From: Massospora cicadina | Lineage: Eukaryota > Entomophthoromycota > Entomophthoromycetes > Entomophthorales > Entomophthoraceae | NCBI GenBank assembly: GCA_022478985.1 | Contig: JAKSZP010010635.1 | Coordinates: 1 to 64,000 of the forward strand | Length of the DNA: 64,000 nt | Reading direction: 5' to 3' | In this document: one piece after another, positions 10,990-22,331 of the stretch | Numbering within the stretch: position 1 is the stretch's first letter | How the letters are laid out: each line of letters opens with the position of its first letter | Position numbers and translations under genes: made by a program | Notes under the pieces: model-generated | What the model saw: the letters and a program-made list of their open reading frames with translations, nothing else | Told to the model about the DNA's origin: nothing | The model's database searches: none

Positions 10990-12123
10990 TGTAAAAATTT
11001 ACTCTAAGTTGATTATCAGCCATCAACCCAGTAACCTTTTTACTGCACAGGTTCGATCTCCTTGTGCACTTTGTTGCATTGTAAATAATGTATTATGAAT
11101 CAATAATAGTATGGAGACTATTATCCGTAGTTGAGATTGAACTATTAGTTAGCGCAACGCTCAGCCAGTATTTCCAATTAAAATACTCTTGAAGTCGTCC
11201 TTGTAGGGATTCGTTTCCTATACTCTTGTCCACCCAATCTTTGTTAAGATACCTGGTGACAGTCTTTTAGCCCAACACACAGTCAGCAGCTATCCCTAAT
11301 TGTGGTTCCTTTGTATCTATATCCCTGTTCAGATCTTTACTATTCTCTCTGATCTTATTCCAATTATCGCCCTCTTTAATAATATTCTTGTGATAGAACA
11401 ACACAATAGAAGCTGATAGTCTAACTATACACCAAATTGATAATATAACTGTAATTCACTTGTTATCTAGAAAAAAGGTTTTTTATTAGGGTAAATCTTA
11501 GGAAATTATATAGTAGGGGATTTGGCTGTCTAACACTCAGTTGACACCTCTTCTTTGAAATGGCAGCCGTTGCCATTGAATCACCCATCCTCATCTTGGC
11601 AGCAATGGTCTTCCCAATCCTGGCTAGGATTCCATCATTGAACATCCTCGAGACCTTAAATGGAAAGAGTCAAAAACGTGTCCCTAACGTTTTCCTCTTG
11701 ATCCAAGCAAACCAACCATAATTGGCTAGCGACCTACTTAGGTAATGGGACTTTTTTACCCATTATGGCAGGTCTTCCACCAACTGATTGATTTGCTAGT
11801 TTCAAGCGGCATCACTCACCTCACAACTTACTATTCATTCCCACTCAGTTGGTGATGAAACCTGACTGATCCTAATCGGTACACCTGATAGTTAATCACT
11901 ATCAGATGCCCCTATTTCGTTAGCAACTCCACCCAATGAGATCTTAAGTATTCATCTGGATCAATCCCCTGACGGATACAACCAGGCAAATATCTAAAAT
12001 CCCCCAAACGTAGTTCCTTGAAACTTGGGCCAACCAATATCTGATTCACTTCGCTTTTGGGAATTTTTCCCTAGCAATACCAGGTAATCTAGCAGTATGT
12101 GAATGTGAGCAAAATTCTCAACA
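10990..12123 (-). repeat. G1 5' LTR
   Basis: About 1.13 kb, with TG (plus strand, 10990) and CA (12122-12123) ends. It aligns along its length with the G2 LTRs in opposite orientation, for example at 12066-12123 against 13961-14020. It would hold the promoter, R and U5. A tRNA-like segment at 11021-11070 is discussed in the findings. Confidence 0.88.
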
Positions 12124-12464
12124 CCCATTGTCACTCTGCTGGCAGGCTTTAGCATCACTTCAGCCCTTAAAACCTTTTTTACAATAATTTAAACCAAGTT
12201 CCACCAATCTTCATCCTTCATGGCCCAGAGGGAGTTTCAGGTAAAGTTTAGCTTCACCTGACCCAATTTGATCTTGAACTTTTCTGACACCACCAAGGTC
12301 TGGTCTCATAGTAATATTGATAGGCGAACTCAGTCATGTTTCCCCATGTTTGATGCAAATATCCCTAAAGGCTTATTTCTGAGAGAAAAGTCCTGATCGC
12401 TCAAAACTCATTTACAAGTCATTCTTAACAAGAATCCAGGATGTGCTTTTACTAGTGAGGAACC
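12124..12464 (-). pseudogene. possible gypsy pol fragment
   Basis: The minus strand reads LRNKPLGIFASNMGKHD, VRLSILL and QVKLYLKLPLG with only a few stops, which looks like old gypsy coding sequence, probably near gag-pol. I could not match it to a specific domain. It lies between the G1 LTR and the G3 LTR-like repeat and may belong to G3. Confidence 0.35.
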
Positions 12465-13960
12465 ATTATTTCATAAGCAATAAAATGAATATTTTAGGGT
12501 CTACTGCATAGGTTCATTTGTAATTAGATTTATTATGATTTGTATGGTGACATTTATATGAAGAAAACTATCCTATTGTACATCTTCACGACCTATAAAA
12601 TTAATCAAGCTTAGTTATTCTCCTACAAGAAAAGTATTGGATTAAAATTATTCTGGCAACTAAAAGCAATATGGAAAAGAGAAACTATCCTTTAACTCCT
12701 ACACAAGATAGCTGGAACAAAAAACAGGTAAGGCAAAGTATCCCTTCAACTTTTTATTAGAGTTTGAGAACAAATCAAAAATATAAGAGAAACTATGGCT
12801 CAAAAATTCTTACAAAAGAACAATAAAAATTTATTTTTTTATTTTTCTACTGTAAATGTACTATCTTTGTTAATAATAGGGTCTAATTAAGGATTTGTTG
12901 CTCAACTCTTTGGTTGACAATTAATGGAATTAACACTTATTGTTAATGACATTAACCATAAGAAAGCATATCAAAAAGATGAAACCTTCATACACCTGTT
13001 CAGGATACACAAAAACTAGATTATGACCCTTTATAGGTTAGATTTTTTAACTTTATGTCCCAATCTTTTTACCCAACTCCAGATAAGAATCTTTTCCATA
13101 TATTAGCCTTCATAGGTTATGGTACTACTTAACCTTTTACAGCAAATCATTTCAATCAGGCTAACCTTCAAGTTATTGCCATGAATAGCATTGTCAGCAT
13201 TCAGTAACTCCAAAAACACCCTTATTGAATGGTGACAAACCCCAGATTGATCTGATTATGGAAGTTTTATTGTTGATGATTAAAACAACAATACGACATT
13301 TTACAAACATTGTAGGGGATGATCCTCACCAAAACATTAATTGTCAAGCTCATGATCAAATCCCAAAATATATTTAACTAATGTCTCATAGGCAAACATT
13401 CTTGACAATAGTTAACAAATATTGACATCTTCAACATCCCTTAAGGTGGCTTATTAAAGTGAAGTAAAGTGGGATAAGATAGATAGTTTGCAATAATCTA
13501 TCACAGTTGGATAATATGGACATTATAAAAAATCTAATATCTCCTGGTATACCAGATTATCAAGTGAAGGCTATGTTTGGAGTAAATGCTGCTTCATTCC
13601 ATGGCATGAGTCAAACAGCATGGTTAGAATCAATTTACAGTCATTATTGTTCTTTTTTAAATAGAACTTACCTTTTTCATCATAGCTAGATCTTTCCTCT
13701 TGCTCAATGCTTCATCTATTGACATACTTGGCAGTGTAATTCATCATCTTATTTTTTTATGTTTATGCCATCTCGCACAAACATGATTTCACATATAAAT
13801 GTTATACCAGAATTACTTGGTCATGCTTTAGAAATGTAATTTCCTGAACTCCTGTTTTCTCCCAGGTTGGGGCTCTCATAAATTAACAAGTATGGATTTT
13901 AAAGTTTTCCTTCTTGTTAACTCACAACAACAATGGACATGGTTTTCTACAAAAACTGTT
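12465..13960 (-). repeat. old LTR-like repeat (G3), copy 1, interrupted by G2
   Basis: 12465-13200 aligns with pieces now at 25632-25769, 33148-33281 and 38530-38958. Examples are CTTTAACTCCTACACAAGA at 12690 against CTTTAACTCTTACACAAAA at 33232, and the AAAATTTATT region at 12820-12980 against 38600-38790. Its low end carries ACTGCATAGGTTCATTTG, a diverged form of the U5 motif of the G1 and G2 LTRs. 13200-13960 is AT-rich with no convincing gene; a 60-codon frame at 13507-13689 is probably chance. G2 was inserted at 13960. Confidence 0.55.
13956..13960. repeat. G2 target-site duplication, left
   Basis: ctgtt, repeated at 23475-23479 directly after the 3' LTR. Five bp is the usual size for Ty3/gypsy integrases. 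Confidence 0.9.
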
Positions 13961-15097
13961 TGTTGGGATTTTTGCTCATATCCCAGTTTGCTAGATTACC
14001 TGGTATTGCAAGGGGAAGAATTCCCTAAAGAGAAGTGAATTGGAAATCGGTTGACCCAAATTTCAGAACTAAGTTTGGGGATTTTATTATATTTGTCTGG
14101 TTGTATCCATTAGGGATCAATCCAGATGAATACCTAATATCTCATCAGGTGGAGCGGCTGACAAAATAAGGGCATCTGATAGTAATTAACTATCACGTGT
14201 ACCAATTGGGATTGGTTGGGTTTCATCCCCAAATGATTTGGAATGTTTATTGAGTTGCGAGGTGAGTGATGCTGCTGCAACTAGCAAATCAAATTGGTTG
14301 GTGAAGTGACCTGCCATAATGGGTAAAAAGTCCCATTAACTAAGCAGGTTGCTAGCCAATTATGGGTGATTCACTTGGATTAAGAGGAAAATATTAGGAA
14401 TATGTTTCTGACTCTTTCCGTTTGAGGTCTTGAGGAAGTCCAACATCAGAATCCTAGTTAGGATGAGGAGGACCATTGCTGCCAAGACGAGGAAGGGTGA
14501 TTCAATGGGAATGGCTGCCATTTCAAAGAAGAGTGTCAACTGAGGGTAGATGGCTAAATCCCCCTATGAATTACTTAGGATTCACATTAATATAAAACAG
14601 ACATTTAAACAGACAGAAAAACATTAATAAAAAACATTATTAGTTAGATTGTCAATTTGGTAATAGTTAGACTAGCATCTAGCGTGAAGATTCCATCTCA
14701 AGGATATTATTGAAGAAGGCAATAATTGGTAGACTCTCAGAGAAGAGTAGAGATCCGAGTGAGGATCTAGAGATGAAGGGAACCATGGTTAAGGGATTGC
14801 TGCCGACTGTGTGTTAGGCTATAGGAGACTGTCACCTGAGGATCTTAACAAAGATCAAGTGGACAGGATTACAGGGAACGAATCCTTAAGAGTCTAATGT
14901 TCAGTATTAATCATAAATACTGGCTGAAGCGTTGGGCCTGAAAATAATTCTATCGCAACTATGGATAATAGCTGTCATACTATTATTGGATTATATATAT
15001 TATTACAGCGTGAGGTGCATGAGGAAATCGAACCTGTGCAGTAGAAAGATTACTAGGTTGACCTCCAATAATCAACCCAACGGAGTAAATTTTTACA
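13961..15097 (+). repeat. G2 5' LTR
   Basis: 1137 bp, starting TGTTGGGATTTTTGC and ending TTTTTACA. It matches 22332-23474 with scattered substitutions and small indels. The U5 part holds atcgaacctgt at 15027-15037, complementary to a tRNA T-arm. Confidence 0.95.
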
Positions 15098-15100
15098 AGT

Positions 15101-15118
15101 TGGTGCTCACTACAGGGG
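15101..15118 (+). other. G2 primer-binding site
   Basis: TGGTGCTCACTACAGGGG begins 3 nt after the 5' LTR and is identical to that of G1. It would pair with the 3' end of the tRNA that primes minus-strand DNA synthesis. Confidence 0.85.
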
Positions 15119-15141
15119 TAGAGTAGAAGAATTTATCCAGA

Positions 15142-16415
15142 ATGTCATACAAAGAAGTGATGCGCAAGTTGTGGACTGAGATTGCCACAGTGAACCAGAA
15201 CGCCTTAAACTCTGCGGACCACTGGGAGTTTGCAGCCTTGGAAGAATGAGTAACCAAGGTGGAGGAAAGAGTTGATAACGTAGCTAACTTCAGGAACAAG
15301 TTACTTGGCAAAGTGAACTCGTTAAAGAGGAAAGAAGGAGACCTCATCCGAGAGGTCCTATTCCTAAAAATATAATGTGAAGACGATTGCATTTATTTAA
15401 GAAAATTTGGTGTGGAAATTGAGAAGTTAATAAAGGAAATAGAGAAATTGAAAGCTCACAGAAGTGCAATTGAGTCTGATGTGGCCAATGATGCCAAAGA
15501 AGGAGGTCTTTGAACAATACTTCAGAAGTCGAATACCCTGAGAAATATGCTACCCACATTCAATGCTATTTTGGAGATGACGCCCAATGTCACTCCACAA
15601 GTGAACCAAGTAGCCAAACTGAAGTATTGGCCAAAAAGACTCGGAGGAATTCAGAGCAACCCTTAATTGCCTACATTTCATCGGGATAACGCCCCAGCAT
15701 TTTTCTGACTATTTGACCTTGACTATGAATGGATATGGGGATCATCAGAAGGCGTTGACAGTCATGAACTGCTTAAACACAGATTGCCAGAATCTGGTGT
15801 TACCCCATCTGGAGGGGGAAAGTTGGTCTTATGCTGAGGCTAAAGTGGCAATAATGAAAAAATTTGGCAGTCCAATTCACATGTTGAAATGCAAGTAAGA
15901 CTTTATGGGAATCCAATTCCATAAAGATGAGTCTCTTGCAAGCTCCACAGATCGATTCTACCAGGAATTGCAGATCCTGGCTGGAGCAAAGGTGTTAGAT
16001 GACTTTGATGCAAGAATCGCCTTGCAAGCGGCCCTTCAGCCCTATCGCAAAATTACATCAAAATAATGTCTACTGTATTCTTGACTTAGATAACTAACTC
16101 ACAGATAGTAGACAATTTAAAGATTTTGGGAGCAACGTTCAATGCACCAAATAGAAGCTTAAAGTCAAATCCAGTCTGAAGTTTGAATCCCACGAAGGGA
16201 GGTGAAGGAGCAAAGGAGACTTTTACCTGATCTGTGCCAGGGAATAAGCCTGAGGATTTTAAACGGTTAAACAAAAAAGAAAAGGTCTGCTTCCAGTGTG
16301 GCAGAAAAGGGCATTTCGCCACACACTACAAAAAGCTGAAGGATCAAGTTAATGTGGTCCAGACTAAAGATAAAGCAGTAGCCAAGGATTCAGGAAAAGG
16401 TCCCACTGTCTAGAC
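15142..16415 (+). pseudogene. G2 gag, decayed
   Basis: It starts at the first ATG after the primer-binding site (MSYKEVMRKLWTEIATVNQN). The N-terminal third is charged and likely coiled-coil (SLKRKEGDLIREVLFLK, then EIEKLIKEIEKLKAHRS). The capsid-like middle includes NCLNTDCQNLVLPHLEGESW at about 15755-15815. The CCHC knuckle at 16288-16329 reads CFQCGRKGHFATHY, so the last Cys has become Tyr. Stops and frameshifts are scattered throughout. The expected role is particle assembly and RNA packaging. Confidence 0.82.
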
Positions 16416-16849
16416 AAGGAACAGTCTAGAGCGGTGGAGAAACCTGTCCACCCAATATTATGAATGAAGAAATAGATATTAGTGATCTGTTCATGGATGA
16501 TGAGCAGGATCAAATATATCAAGTGGTCAACATGGATATAAACGCTGTGACTAGAGTGGGGCGAAGAAGATTAACCCCAATATAGTTCAGGAGGTTGCCC
16601 GGCCATACGCCCAACAACTGGTGGAGAAGATTTGGACTGCCAAAAATCCTGATGAGTTAACTGATGTTTGCTTAGATGAGGCCAACCTGTCAATTTCCCT
16701 TGGCGTGATTAAGGAATCTTTTCCTGAATTATTGGAGCAGATCATTAATACCCTAGATTTGGCTAATAACACTTCAATTCACTCAGTAAATACTCTATTA
16801 CAATACTCTGAGTGTATGTATATAGATATTTAGGTGAATCGAGTAGGGT

Positions 16850-17270
16850 ACAGGTGATAGTCAACAGCGGAGCACCCATCAACATTGTGTTGACCAAGCT
16901 GGTGAAGAAGATGAAGATCTCTCGGACTTGGAACACTAGAAGGAATACAGAACAGTTGGGCTGAACACCACCATTTCCTGTGGAGTGTATAGTACACTGC
17001 CACTATGATTCAGGTCTTTGGTGGTATCTGTGCCAGCGATAGTTTTGGCAAACCAAAACTATGATATCCTGATCAGAACAGAGTTTCTGCAGAAATATGG
17101 AGTTAAATGTAACTTTGAGGATAATACGTTGACCATCCTGGGTCAGATGTTACCATTAGTATATCAAAAGAATGGTGAAGTTCCATTGAACTGGAGAATT
17201 AACTTCAACTTGATATACATTGATGGCATTATACCGATTCAATACCAATTAGCTAGTAGGAAGCGATGAG
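16850..17270 (+). pseudogene. G2 protease
   Basis: IVNSGAPINIVLTKLVKKM at about 16857-16912 is the retropepsin active-site segment with Asn (AAC, 16863-16865) for the catalytic Asp. ANQNYDILIRTEFLQKYGV at about 17047-17105 is the conserved C-terminal half. 16416-16850 is a gag-pol linker with a readable acidic stretch (DELTDVCLDEANLSISLGVI) that is also seen in G5 at 47260. Confidence 0.75.
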
Positions 17271-17599
17271 AGATGCCAGCCAAAATCCTAGAAAACTGGG
17301 GAATTCCTTTGTGGATCAAGAAGGAGAAAACCATACTGACTGGATCGCAGATGATAGTCAACACAGGGTTGACTCTAGAGATTCCAGAGTTGTTGTATGG
17401 AGAAGTCGGAAGCTCCTGGAAGAAGTTCAGAGTGTAGCCTTGGGTGGCTCCTGGGATAATTATGCCGGGCCATGAAGAAAATTGAGCTCTCCTGGCGAAT
17501 TTAAGTGAAAAACCAATGAAGATCAAGAGGAATCAGATCATTGTGTTTATTCATCTGATCCTTATGGCTGAATTAAGAAGATTCCACAAATTTGGGTCT

Positions 17600-18500
17600 C
17601 TTGACAAAATGATTTTACCAGCTGAGGTAGCTGAAAGCATCAACCTGTTGGTTGATTGAGAGCAGTTCGCAGAACTGCTGGAAGGGCAGAGGGAGGAAGT
17701 GCTCAAGTTATTTGAGAGATATTGGAAAATATTTGCTCAGGATGATCATGATATGGGATGCGCACAAGGCATAATTCACAAAGTTGACACCAGAGAAAAT
17801 TTACTGATAAGAATAAGACCAATCCAAAGATTGAAAGCCACCAAAAGCGGTAGTGGAAGATGAGATCAGCAAACTAGTAAAGCATGGGCTTCTAGTTCCG
17901 TCATCAAGTCCCTGGGCAAGCCCAATTTTGATTATAAAGAAGAAAGATGGATTAAACCAGGTAGTGATCGACTATCAGAGGCTGAATAAAATTATGAAGA
18001 AGGATTTGTATCCCCTACCGAGGATCAACAATGCGCTGGACCAATTAGGAGAAGCAAAGTACTTCTCCATGATGGACCTAATCTTGGGATACTGGAAGAT
18101 CGACTTGCCAGCAGAAGACCAGGAAAAATGTGCGATTATCACCGCACAGGGGTTATACCAGCTGACTAGGATGCCCCAGGGTCTTTTTAATGCGCCCGCG
18201 ACGTTCCAGAGGGCCATGGACGCGATATTAAGTGATCTGAAGTTGTCATGCGTCCTGGTATTTCTGGATGATATCAACGTGTTCAGTAGAACATTTACTG
18301 ATCACCTTCAGCACTTGGAGGAAGTGTTTAGGAGACTATCCGCAGCTATCCTGAAGATCAAGCCATGGAAGTGCCACTTCTTCAAGAAGGAGCTTAAATA
18401 CCTGGGATTTGTGATCAACGCAAATGGATTGCAGCCGCAACCCCAGAAGATAGCAGCTATTGAACAGATGGCTGTGTTGAAGAGTGTCTGAGACATCCAA
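17600..18500 (+). pseudogene. G2 reverse transcriptase, core open
   Basis: An open stretch of 212 codons (17853-18491) holds the gypsy RT blocks in order: HGLLVPSSSPWASPILIIKK, GLNQVVIDYQRLN, LPRINNALDQLGEAKYFSMM, RMPQGLFNAPATFQRAMD, and the catalytic FLDD at 18261-18272 (VFLDDINVFSRTF), then WKCHFFKKELKYLGFVI. The enzyme copies the element RNA into DNA in the particle. The N-terminal lead-in (17600-17850) has stops. This is the best preserved RT of the gypsy elements here. Confidence 0.9.
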
Positions 18501-19100
18501 GTATTCCTTGGGATTGTCAGATACTATAGAAGACCCATTCAGGACTCCACCTGAATAGCTGAGCCTTTATTTCATTTATTAAAGGATCTGAAAAAAGGAT
18601 TTGTATGGAATGAAGAGGCCAAGGGCTCTTTCAGTGAAATACGCTGGTACCTGATAACTTCGCCGATTCTGAAATATCTGAATTTCGATTGGGAGTTTAT
18701 CATTCAAACTGATGCTTCATTGATGGCGATTGGCGCCATACTGAGCCAAGTAGATGAACTTGGGGATGAACATCCGGTGGCGTATGTGAGCCAGACACTC
18801 TCTGATGTGGAGAGAGATTAAACTGTAACTGAGTGTGAATGCCTTGTGGTCATTTACGCCTGTAAACAGTTTCAGGTGTATGTCCATGGAATGCACTTTA
18901 AGGTGGTGATGGACCAATCATTGTTGCGTTGGCTGCACAATCTGTGGGAACCTGAAGGATGACTGGCCCGATGGGAGTTTAAGCTTCAGGCTTATGAATA
19001 TGAGATGGTCCACTGTGTGGGGGCTTTTTATCAGAACGCGGATGGCTTATCACGGTTACCAATGGTCCAGTTGGTATATCCGCAGGTGGATGAGCTATTC
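18500..19100 (+). pseudogene. G2 RNase H
   Basis: Continues from RT. FLGIVRYYRRPIQDST is the connection region. FDWEFIIQTDASLMAIGAIL at about 18682-18740 carries the TDAS catalytic motif; then come VAYVSQTLSD, ECLVVIYACKQFQVYVHG and FYQNADGLSRLP, whose last Asp belongs to the active site. Stops occur at about 18553, 18819 and 18961. The domain removes the RNA strand during cDNA synthesis. Confidence 0.85.
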
Positions 19101-20335
19101 CAGAGAATAGTCGAAGGAAGAATTGAGGATGAGCCTCAAGAAATCCAAGGTGCACTTCAAAAAGTGATGGAAAAGAACGAGATCATGGATGGACAAGTAT
19201 TCAAGATGATAAGCGGGAAAAGGCTGTTATTCCCAAAACTTTCAGAAACAGCAATAGTACAAGCAGCTCACAAGGTTGTCAGGCATGGAGGACTGAGGAA
19301 AAACAACCGACTTATATTTGCCATTATTATATCTGGGAATCGATTAATTATGATGTCACAGACCATCTGGCTTGTTGCATGGAATGCCAACTGCATAAAC
19401 CACACAAGAATACAACTAGATACCAATTGGTCCAATCAGGATTTCATGGCACACGGTATCTATTGACGTGATGGGACCATTGGTGATGAGTAAAAAAGAG
19501 TGAAATAGATCATAGTAGCCAATGATCATCTGACGAGATGGGTTGAAACAAAAGCATTAACCTGAGATGATGCTACCAGTACTGCGAGACTCATCCTCGA
19601 TCAAGTAGTATACCAGCATGGGTGTCCACAAGTTATACTGAGCAATAATGTGACCAACTTCACATCCCATATGATCCCAAGGCTAAATGAAATAATGGGG
19701 ATCTGGGGAGTCATGTCAGTACCATACCAGCTGTAGACAAACGGACTGGTAGAATGGGTCAATGGGATGCTGGCCACGACGCTGAGGAAGCTAGTCGCGG
19801 GTAGAACTTCCGTTTGGGGAACATACCTGAGTTCAGTGACATTTTACTACAACATCAGTCATCATACAGCAATGGGAAAGATGCCATTTGAATTACTTTC
19901 TGGGAGGCAGGCCGCTTTACCGCTGATATTAGATTTGGTAGTAGAACCTACGTTGGGGATGAGTACCAAACAATTCCTGAACCAACTGACAAGTATCCTG
20001 ATCAATATGCAATCGCAAGTATTTGATACTACTTAAAAGAAAAGGATATGAGCGAAATTGATGGATGATAAGAACTGACCGCCATTAGATGAATATCGAA
20101 TAGGAGAAAGAGTTGCCTATTGTGATATGCATGGTTTCAGATGAAGAAATAAGTTGGATGCATTATAGTCAGGTCCATTCACAGTAATTGCCAAGATGGA
20201 GACCGATGCTTATTCCATCAAGAATCTCTTGGATGGAAGAGTAGTAAATCGAGTCTACGCTAAGTATTTAAAGCGGTGGATCAAAGAAAAAGAAAATAAA
20301 AAAAGAGTTCCCAAAGGACTGATGAGCCATTAAGT
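19100..20335 (+). pseudogene. G2 integrase
   Basis: The zinc-binding region lies at about 19260-19410 (IVQAAHKVVRHGGLRKNN, later HLACCMECQLHKPHK). In the core, the first Asp is in SIDVMGPLVMSK (about 19463) and the second acidic position reads VILSNNVTNFTSH, with Asn where G1 has Asp. The Glu is in NGLVEWVNGML (about 19742-19775). The C-terminal part continues to about 20335 with no visible chromodomain. Several stops are present and the catalytic triad is broken. Confidence 0.82.
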
Positions 20336-20550
20336 TGGGCATGTCCTAATGATTAGGTAAAGTCCGAAAAAAGGATCTCTGAATTAATTTAGATGGTTAA
20401 GTCTGACAAAAGGACCGCTGAACCATAGAAAACTAGTAGGTTTAAGTGCCCAGGAACCAGTTTGGGGGAAAAGATAACTTAGAACTGAAATAAGGTCAAG
20501 TCCCATAGAAAAAAAGGGGAAATAAAAATAAAAAATTGATAAAAGATAAA

Positions 20551-22274
20551 TTAAAAAAGAGAGCTGATATATTTATTTTTTTGTTTTTTATTGATTGTCC
20601 TCAGTGCGGGGATGATTCCGCCTATGTTGCCTCTTGGGGGAGGGAGGATGGATTGCAGTAGGGAGGAATATCCTGTCAAAATTGATATGCGATTGGACAG
20701 TTGCAAGGGCGAGTCCTTCTCAAAACCACATTTGTTGAGCTGACGCTGAGCCCTGAGAGAACGCAACTAGGGGAAGGGAAATAGATATGTTGGAATATGC
20801 CAATCATAAAACCCCAGAGTGGGGTGGAAAACAGCAATAAAGGAAGAGGCAATTGGTGAATAACCCTGAGTAATCCTGATAAGGCGCCAGCGCCGGAAGA
20901 TTTGTCTTGAGTGCCTGCTGATGGGCCTTATCAAGAACACCAGACATGTGAGCCAGCAGCAAAGAAGGAATACTCAAGGGAGGTTATTAAATCATACCCC
21001 AATTAGCGCCATCAACTGAGATAGCGATGGGAAGCTCCAAAGAAGAGGTAGTCATGCAAAGAATGGATTGCATCCTGTTAATGATGACTATGGGCTTCAC
21101 AGAAGCTGAAGCTGAACAACTGATGAAAGTCAGGTGAGGCTGGAAGCTTTGTTGACCAACTTCAAAAGACTTGGCCAGCAAAGTGGAGAGCATAAGTGGC
21201 AGTATTTCAATCCAGAAGGTTGTCCAGATCTGAGGGATTAAGAACTAATGACAATGCCTCAGTGACTTGCACTCGAAGTTCAGCATAGGGGAGCTCAGAA
21301 TGAATGCTGTTTTCGATTAAAAGCTCAGAAACCATCTCCGCGGGTTGGTAAAATTGTCCAAGTCAGAAGAGGAACTTGGGGAGCAGATCTGATCCAGCCA
21401 GGAACAAATGAACCAAAGCAGTTGTCATAACCTCCAGAGTATCAACAATGATGTTCAGAGCCTCAGTGAAAGGAGCCAAATCCAGAAGGGTTTCAATATC
21501 CAACTCAGGAATCAACTGCATGGGAAGAGTCATCCGAGAGTTATTTGAAATAATGGCACGCCTGGTTTTGGTGGTATTGGATACCATTCCTGGTAACTCG
21601 ATGGAAGGACTTGCTTGCACCAGGTTAGGCATATGAGTCCTGGAAGGACCATAGAAGAGGGTCCGCCAAGCATCCTGACTCATCCGCTGGAAGAGGCGGA
21701 AGTCCAAATTTGACAGAATGTTTAGAAGTTGCTGATAACAAGATTTTGAGTTTAACATATGAGAAGGACTAGAGGGGGATGTCAGACTGATATAGAAGTT
21801 GACATTATGCACCCTACACTCCATTAGGCTCCAATTTTGGGAAATTAATTTCATAAAATTAATGAAATAAGCTTTCTGAGGGAAGAATGACTTACAGCCA
21901 AGAGGTTACGAGCGAAATAATGAAGGCGAACATAAATAAGTATTCTTAATCAAGCTGCAAAACAAACATCAATGGAAAGAGTCTCCTGTTTAGGATGAGG
22001 AGAGAATCAGGAATTTGAGTTTGCTGGACCAAGAAACTTGAATATGACAGCGGGTCATAGACCCTGATGGGGGGAAACCAAATCTTGGGAAAAAGATCAT
22101 CATGAGTAAATCAATCATCCTGGCACAACAAGAGGTTGTGGGGAGCATGCTCTGAGTAGGTGGTAGCAAGGAGGAAGAGGAGGAATGCCATATGGAAAAG
22201 GTCATCCTGAGCATCATTGAGTATTGATGAGTGTACTCCACTTGAACCAATGAAGTATTTGACCAGGTGCCCAA
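20551..22274 (-). pseudogene. antisense reading frames between G2 integrase and 3' LTR
   Basis: About 2 kb of extra DNA lies between pol and the 3' LTR. On the minus strand it has protein-like frames: 22274-21990 (95 codons), 21854-21363 (163 codons, with LDIETLLDLAPFTEALNIIV and TALVHLFLAGSDLL), about 21330-21200 (MVSELLIENSIHSELPYAEL), and 20766-20551 (MRSLRAQRQLNKCGFEKDSP). Frame changes and stops separate them, so a decayed antisense gene of about 450 codons is likely. I do not recognise the product. Antisense extra ORFs at this position are known in some plant gypsy elements; a captured host gene is the alternative. Confidence 0.5.
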
Positions 22275-22331
22275 AGCGGTGTTTCTATGCCCAGTCCTTT
22301 TCTCGCTGGAAATCTAGGCAAGAGGGGGATG

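Larger units (their letters stand above)
1..12123 (-). mobile_element. Ty3/gypsy LTR retrotransposon G1, minus strand, nested insertions
   Basis: Read on the minus strand, the order is 5' LTR (12123-10990), primer-binding site, gag (about 10960-9500), protease (about 9290-8770), RT, RNase H and integrase, down to about position 180. That is the Ty3/gypsy order with integrase last. Two later insertions split it: LINE-a (3349-8610) and a SINE (1928-2229). G2 at 13961-23474 is a related copy in the opposite orientation and matches G1 domain by domain, so the inserted segments stand out as absent there. The 3' LTR is not seen; similarity to G2 fades at about 180 and positions 1-175 are unassigned. 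All reading frames carry stops or frameshifts, so this copy cannot be autonomous. Confidence 0.9.

Noticed and set aside
11021..11070. tRNA gene in the G1 LTR
   Set aside because: There is a B-box-like GGTTCGAT and a possible T-arm, but no D-arm, anticodon arm or acceptor stem that folds. It is better explained as a U5 segment related to the primer tRNA.
13507..13689. 60-codon frame in AT-rich DNA
   Set aside because: Short, no similarity to anything recognised, and inside an old LTR-like repeat.
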